Part shown: positions 45,553 to 49,098 of the stretch, piece by piece
How positions within the stretch are numbered: position 1 is the first letter of the stretch
Layout of the letters: each line of letters opens with the position of its first letter
Assembly (NCBI GenBank): GCA_019090455.1
Contig: JAHRWA010000081.1
Span: 1 to 49,098, forward strand
Length of the DNA stretch: 49,098 nt
Origin: Pseudomonadales bacterium
GTDB taxonomy: Bacteria > Pseudomonadota > Gammaproteobacteria > Pseudomonadales > DC-out160
Reading direction: 5' to 3'
Position numbers and translations under genes: made by a program
Notes under the pieces: generated by a model
What the model saw: only the letters and a program-made list of their open reading frames with translations
Databases searched by the model: none
What the model was told of the DNA's origin: nothing

Positions 45553-46167
45553 TTATATTTTACCAATGATATCCTGAAGATCTTCATCACACACAGTAGC
45601 CCTTGTATAAGAATAACTAGCTCTACCTTTTATATCTCCAGCTATAATGGGATTTTTATCTAGCCTGTCAATCGTTTCACATACTGTTACAGCTGTACTA
45701 TTACTTAAAGATATTGATTGATGAAGAATGCCTGATGCGATCTCATAGATCTGTCCGGAACTTACTACAGACTTATTTTTTACCTTAATACTTAAATCCT
45801 GCTCTGTACGATGGAGTATTGATTTATCTTGTTCATAGCTAGCTTGATAAATACTATAAATTGGGAAATCCGACGCTATTTCATACTCAATATTTTCTAT
45901 TTTTCCCGATAAAACCCAGCTTTTCAGATCAAACATATGGTCATGAATCAACCATTGAGGCTCTTGAACGTGCTCACTACTATTAGGCCATATATGCAAC
46001 CGAATGTTTTTTTCGTTTTCCTGAGACAACTTACACATTACAAAACCAAGAGGGTGCCAGGTAAAATCTTTTCCAACATTGATAGCTAACTGAACTATCT
46101 CGGAAGGTGAGAACCTTTGCTCGTTGAGTGCTAATCCCCATTCGTTATAGCTAAAGTTGATTTTCAT
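45553..46167 (-). CDS. Unknown protein, partner of the membrane protein upstream
   Basis: 204 residues, not recognised, soluble, no signal peptide. It begins 'INFSYNEWGLALNEQRFSPSE' in beta-rich style, has a central 'LHQSISLSNSTAVTVCETIDR' segment and a polar C-terminus ending 'VCDEDLQDIIGKI'. Its ATG overlaps the stop of the 306-residue membrane protein gene by 4 bases, so the two are surely co-translated and likely work together. The position in an accessory block makes a defence or toxin-type pair possible, but the sequence shows no known motif. Confidence 0.7.
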   Translation of the reverse strand: MKINFSYNEWGLALNEQRFSPSEIVQLAINVGKDFTWHPLGFVMCKLSQENEKNIRLHIWPNSSEHVQEPQWLIHDHMFDLKSWVLSGKIENIEYEIASDFPIYSIYQASYEQDKSILHRTEQDLSIKVKNKSVVSSGQIYEIASGILHQSISLSNSTAVTVCETIDRLDKNPIIAGDIKGRASYSYTRATVCDEDLQDIIGKI

Positions 46168-47084
46168 GTTGAATATGGATCTTCTGGTGAGTTAATTGCC
46201 GTCACAATACTTTCTAAATTCAAACTTGTCAGTCTTTCCTCCGAAACCAAATCAACTTCTCGGATCAATAAGTGTAAGGAGTCTTTAGTTAACAGTGCAC
46301 CAATAGGGATTTTATTCTGAGACTCTACCTTTATAGACTGACGTTCACTCAACCTTACATCATCCTTGTATGAATCATAAAAATAAGTTCCAGCATCAGC
46401 CCTCAAACCGGCAGCTTCTTTGTCTTCTTTGGTTACAATCACATATTGATCCGATATATCAAATCGAAATGCCGAAAAGTGATCTATGAGATATAACTCT
46501 ATCCTTAGAAGCGGCTCTTCGTGCTTATACCTCAATGCAGAAACGATTGTTGCTAGAACCTCCTCCTTTACCTTACTCTCAGTCCATAGTTTGCTGTTGT
46601 TAGCAGATTTAAGGCTTCTTCTGTAAGTTGCATATTCTGCGCATAACTGATCATTATTGGGATTCAATATAGTAATTCGAATATCTCGCCCTAGTCCTTC
46701 GTGCTTTGCTGCACTAGCTAAACTGGGTAGTGTGGTTGCTCGGGTATATCGGCCGCATGCTCCTTTATATGTCCACGATCTAGTATCAGCAACTGCTTTT
46801 TTAAGCAAAGGACCAATTTCCCTTGGCTCAATAACATCCATCACTGATTTCTTAAAAATTTTTGGCGTGAGCCAAAACACAAAACTGCCGATAAAAATCG
46901 TGACTATGAGAGATATGACAAGCCCATCAAGAAGTGATGCACTAAATTTTGGAATGCTTGCTTCTAATGTAGTGTCAAATTGAGGTAAGACTAAAAACCT
47001 TAAAGTAAGTGCAGACATTAAAATCAGTGCAACTAACAAATAGAATGCATTCCGATAGTGTCTTTTGTTTAATATGCTATCCAT
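46164..47084 (-). CDS. Two-TM membrane protein of unknown function
   Basis: 306 residues. Two strong membrane helices near the N-terminus (about 12-32 and 50-72) are followed by a cytoplasmic domain (about 80-306) with 'DIRITILNPNNDQLCAEYATYRRS' and 'LLRIELYLIDHFSAFRFDISDQYVIV', a mix of beta strands and helices. Proteins with this look include PLD-like or signalling effectors, but the HKD motif is not present. The start lies 25 bases after an attC-like site, so the two-gene unit resembles an integron cassette. Function unknown. Confidence 0.72.
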   Translation of the reverse strand: MDSILNKRHYRNAFYLLVALILMSALTLRFLVLPQFDTTLEASIPKFSASLLDGLVISLIVTIFIGSFVFWLTPKIFKKSVMDVIEPREIGPLLKKAVADTRSWTYKGACGRYTRATTLPSLASAAKHEGLGRDIRITILNPNNDQLCAEYATYRRSLKSANNSKLWTESKVKEEVLATIVSALRYKHEEPLLRIELYLIDHFSAFRFDISDQYVIVTKEDKEAAGLRADAGTYFYDSYKDDVRLSERQSIKVESQNKIPIGALLTKDSLHLLIREVDLVSEERLTSLNLESIVTAINSPEDPYST

Positions 47085-47109
47085 TTAAGTTATCCGTGAG
47101 GTGCATGAA

Positions 47110-47212
47110 ATCTAACGCGTTAAATCACCAGTTTCAAAAAGTGACGCAATTTTTGCGTAAACAAAAAATAGTATGTCACTTTTTACAATTCGTGTGCATT
47201 TGAATTGTTAGA
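47110..47212 (-). repeat. attC-like integron recombination site
   Basis: On the minus strand the 103-base site runs from TTCTAAC to GTTAGAT (fits GTTRRRY). The outer arms TCTAAC-AA-TTCAAATGCAC and GTGATTTAA-CGC-GTTAGA pair with two extra bases on one side, as extrahelical bases of attC sites do. Inside is a 10-bp perfect stem AAAAAGTGAC/GTCACTTTTT. The stop codon of the HNH remnant lies in the first core element and the next gene starts 25 bases after the last, both typical of cassettes. The first core element has T where R is expected. Confidence 0.6.
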
Positions 47213-47600
47213 AACCTAGTACTCCAAAATACAATTCTCTGTGACAATTTGGACACAAGGCCAATGTGTTATCTAGTGTATCGTGACCACCGTCAGAAAG
47301 GTTGATTTTGTGATGAACTTCTAGGTAGGGGGAGTTGTCTTTTTTTTCTTATAAAAGGGGCTTCTACCCCACACTTCTCACAAATACCATTTGCTCTTGA
47401 TAACACCTCGGCAATAATATCAGCATTCGGTTTGAATCCTTTCGAAATTATTTGAATAATCTCCGGTTTTATCGGTGCTTTATTTATTCTTTCCTTTCGT
47501 TCAGCTGAGTCATATTTTTTGATTCAGTAATTTTTATGTTTAGTTCATTATCTACATGCGAAGTTAATTGACTTGTTATGCATGACTTATAGAGTGTGCG
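47207..47600 (-). pseudogene. HNH endonuclease gene, frame-disrupted and 5'-truncated
   Basis: Read on the minus strand in three pieces the protein is an HNH nuclease: 'NELNIKITES', then 'YDSAERKERINKA' to 'ANGICEKCGVEAPF', then YLEVHHKINLSDGG, DNTLALCPNCHREL. The zinc Cys pairs and the HH/N residues are present. The frame is lost in a 6-T run (47515-47520, one base short) and regained in an 8-T run (47340-47347, one base extra). No credible start is seen, so the 5' end is missing as well. Either decay or homopolymer sequencing errors explain it. Such McrA-like nucleases usually cut modified or foreign DNA. Confidence 0.78.
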
Positions 47601-47604
47601 TTGC

Positions 47605-48858
47605 CTAGTCGTACTCTCCCTCAGGGTCAACAAAAGGTTTAACTTTTTCTGTAATGAATTGGTTTGGTTTCCAACCAGCTACCAACCGCTCTAAGAAAAA
47701 GCTATCGCCAGCAGAGAGAGCCAAACCAGTTGTCGGGTCTACAGCACCGACACTAGCACCGATAACATATCGCAGAACCTTTCCGGGTACACGGCTTAAC
47801 CAACTTGCAGAAATGACATCTTCAAGATAGCCAGAAACTAGGGATTCATCTGGCGATTTTCCTTTAAGCCAGGTTTTGAATTTTCTAGCCGAGGATAATA
47901 GTTCTAAGAATTCCTCAAAAGATCGATGCCCTTGGTTTATAGCTTCAGCAATACTGGGGCTCCCTTTGAGAGCCACCTCACGAAACTGACTAATTTCTAA
48001 ACGGTCAAGTTGAAATCTGTGGAGAAGAAATCGCTGCCGTAGCTGAATAATTTCCGATTCTGGTTCAGATGTATAGAAGTCTCCTCCATAATGCCCCGCG
48101 AAGATGAGCCCTATTGATGCATTAAGCAACTCTGAGGCTACATGTGCTGAGGTGTATTGCCCTGCATTTTTATCCTTTGCTTGTTGAATATTCGAAACAA
48201 GATCAAAGTTTATATTTGTAGAAACCCGGAATTTTTCACCCCTTGAGTCTATGCGAAAGAAGAAATCAGCTGGCAAGGACTGACTTTCAAGTAACCGCTG
48301 GGCAATAACTCTTGAAGCCTCTGCAACATATTCATTATCGAGCAAATCGATTCTGGCAGCAGGGATCAATCCTCCTTTGACATAATAGTCATCTCCCAGC
48401 TTTTTATAACTCACACATTTACGGAACCGCTCTACAAGCCTCCTCGCTTCTGATTTCTTGTAGCCCTGCCTCTCAAGAACGTGTTCAAGCCTCTTTTTCC
48501 TAGACGTCAGTTGATCAATACCCTGGTGCCCCGTAAGCATAAAAGCAACGAGCGAATGTTCTGGTCCAGTAGGAGTCTGCTCAGTATGAATTCCTGTCAT
48601 TTCTTCGAGATATGTCGCCTTTACCTCAGGCAAAGACAGCAATTTTAGGATATTGCTCATCCCTATAGTTTTAATGAGACCGACAAGGCTCGAATAATCC
48701 AGCACAATATGAACGCTTTGATAAAAGAGCAATGCCTCAGCAATTTCACCCACTGTAATCGCTGGTCCATCAAGTGATCGCCGCAGCACGACTCGTTCAA
48801 ACATAGAAATTTGTTTCCTTACTAACTCAGCCAAATATAAAGCTCTAGACTTTGTCAT
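47605..48858 (-). CDS. Unknown 417-residue protein abutting a group II intron
   Basis: 417 residues from the ATG at 48858, not recognised. It is soluble, with Arg/Lys-rich helical segments ('RKKRLEHVLERQGYKKSEARRLVERF') in the middle and a C-terminal 'LRYVIGASVGAVDPTTGLALSAGDSFFLERL' stretch. There is no ribosome site before this ATG, and the frame stays open upstream into the intron 3' end, so the true N-terminus may lie in an exon beyond the intron, outside the window. If so the intron splits the gene. Function unknown. Confidence 0.65.
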   Translation of the reverse strand: MTKSRALYLAELVRKQISMFERVVLRRSLDGPAITVGEIAEALLFYQSVHIVLDYSSLVGLIKTIGMSNILKLLSLPEVKATYLEEMTGIHTEQTPTGPEHSLVAFMLTGHQGIDQLTSRKKRLEHVLERQGYKKSEARRLVERFRKCVSYKKLGDDYYVKGGLIPAARIDLLDNEYVAEASRVIAQRLLESQSLPADFFFRIDSRGEKFRVSTNINFDLVSNIQQAKDKNAGQYTSAHVASELLNASIGLIFAGHYGGDFYTSEPESEIIQLRQRFLLHRFQLDRLEISQFREVALKGSPSIAEAINQGHRSFEEFLELLSSARKFKTWLKGKSPDESLVSGYLEDVISASWLSRVPGKVLRYVIGASVGAVDPTTGLALSAGDSFFLERLVAGWKPNQFITEKVKPFVDPEGEYD

Positions 48859-48907
48859 TTGAATGCAGTCATGGTAGAGAGCCCAGTTACCCAGGCGACC
48901 TCATACA

Positions 48908-48940
48908 GATCCGGACATGCGGAATTACCGCATCCAGCTC
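48908..48940 (-). ncRNA. Group II intron domain V
   Basis: A 33-base hairpin beginning with the catalytic GAGC and closing with GGATC, with TAAT in the terminal loop and a two-base bulge, fits the highly conserved domain V, the active site of intron splicing. Confidence 0.85.
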
Positions 48941-48976
48941 TTAAATAATATCATTGCCCGTGTAAAGCACAGGCCC

Positions 48977-49098
48977 TCAATACCAATCAATAAAAGTATG
49001 ACCCTTAGTCACCTTCATATCCTGTATTTGAAAATACTTTAACATCTCTAACATACCGTGCCAGTTAAAACTTCGTCTCTGACTTCGCCGATTTAACC
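48977..49098 (-). CDS. Group II intron reverse transcriptase/maturase, C-terminus
   Basis: The last 39 codons are open from the window edge to TGA at 48977. The end 'NRRSQRRSFNWHGM' followed by 'LLK/MLKYF' matches the maturase C-terminal signature R.SQRRS.NW.G that precedes the short tail of intron-encoded proteins. The stop lies 37 bases before domain V, as usual. The enzyme helps splicing and copies the intron into DNA targets. Too short for the ORF list. Confidence 0.82.
   Translation of the reverse strand, partial: LNRRSQRRSFNWHGMLEMLKYFQIQDMKVTKGHTFIDWY

Larger units (their letters stand above)
48868..49098 (-). mobile_element. Group II intron, 3' part (body outside window)
   Basis: Minus-strand order: maturase C-terminus, domain V, domain VI, splice end. 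Domain VI has stems around GCCTGGGTAACTGGGC and ends '...CTCTCTACCATGAC', so the 3' splice junction is near 48868. The 5' part, including most of the reverse transcriptase, is to the right of the window. The intron interrupts or directly precedes the 417-residue gene. Confidence 0.85.

Noticed and set aside
45440..45556. Second attC-like site after the 204-residue gene
   Set aside because: A TATACTC/GAGTATA pair exists, but the core elements RYYYAAC and GTTRRRY are absent.

Overview
The window looks like chromosomal DNA of a marine-type gammaproteobacterium. This rests on an E. coli-type CysK, a DUF4381/BatA/BatB gene set, two Baeyer-Villiger-type flavin monooxygenases and moderate GC. The exact lineage cannot be fixed from the sequence. 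Positions 1-22.2 kb read as ordinary chromosome. Positions 22.6-28.6 kb carry a defence-type SMC operon. From 29.17 kb to the right edge the DNA is accessory: an integrated element at a tRNA 3' end, a large restriction-modification locus, and integron-like and intron-bearing DNA.

Left part. A DUF58 - DUF4381 - VWA (BatA-like) - VWA/TPR (BatB/C-like) - shortened BatD-like operon (1-4179) is followed by a PaaI-type thioesterase, a small coiled-coil protein and flavin monooxygenase 1 (5306-6847, minus). Next come a 1780-residue kinase-like/AAA/GAF/histidine-kinase protein, whose kinase-like domain appears catalytically dead, and a minus-strand surface-polysaccharide cluster of methyltransferase, membrane glycosyltransferase, GT4, GtrB and GtrA (12.7-17.6 kb). 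These are followed by cysK, a transglutaminase-like peptidase and flavin monooxygenase 2 (20604-22151), a close paralogue of the first.

SMC island (22618-28386). Four tightly packed genes encode a Toprim/JetD-like protein, an SMC/JetC-like ATPase, a kleisin/MukF/JetA-like protein and a MukE/JetB-like protein. This is a Wadjet/MksBEFG-type system in the order D-C-A-B rather than the usual A-B-C-D. A broken piece of a repeat-type secreted protein lies just downstream.

Integrated element (from 29173). A 46-bp 3' fragment of a CAU-anticodon tRNA marks the left attachment site. It is followed by arm-type repeats, a tyrosine integrase, an unknown gene, AlpA, a small ORF, a zinc-finger/Toprim primase, a DUF3987 protein and a protein whose gene carries GGTGCAA repeats facing inverted copies (possible replication origin). 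A type I restriction-modification locus follows: hsdM - hsdS - HepT/MntA toxin-antitoxin - Fic - three palindromes at exact 41-bp spacing - a 44-residue ORF - hsdR - YgjP-type metallopeptidase.

Right end (45.2-49.1 kb, mostly minus strand). There is an unknown two-gene pair (a two-TM protein plus a soluble protein), an attC-like hairpin site, a decayed HNH nuclease gene, an unknown 417-residue protein, and the 3' end of a group II intron (maturase C-terminus, domains V and VI) that abuts the 417-residue gene. The right attachment site of the element, expected to be an intact tRNA, was not found and probably lies beyond the window.
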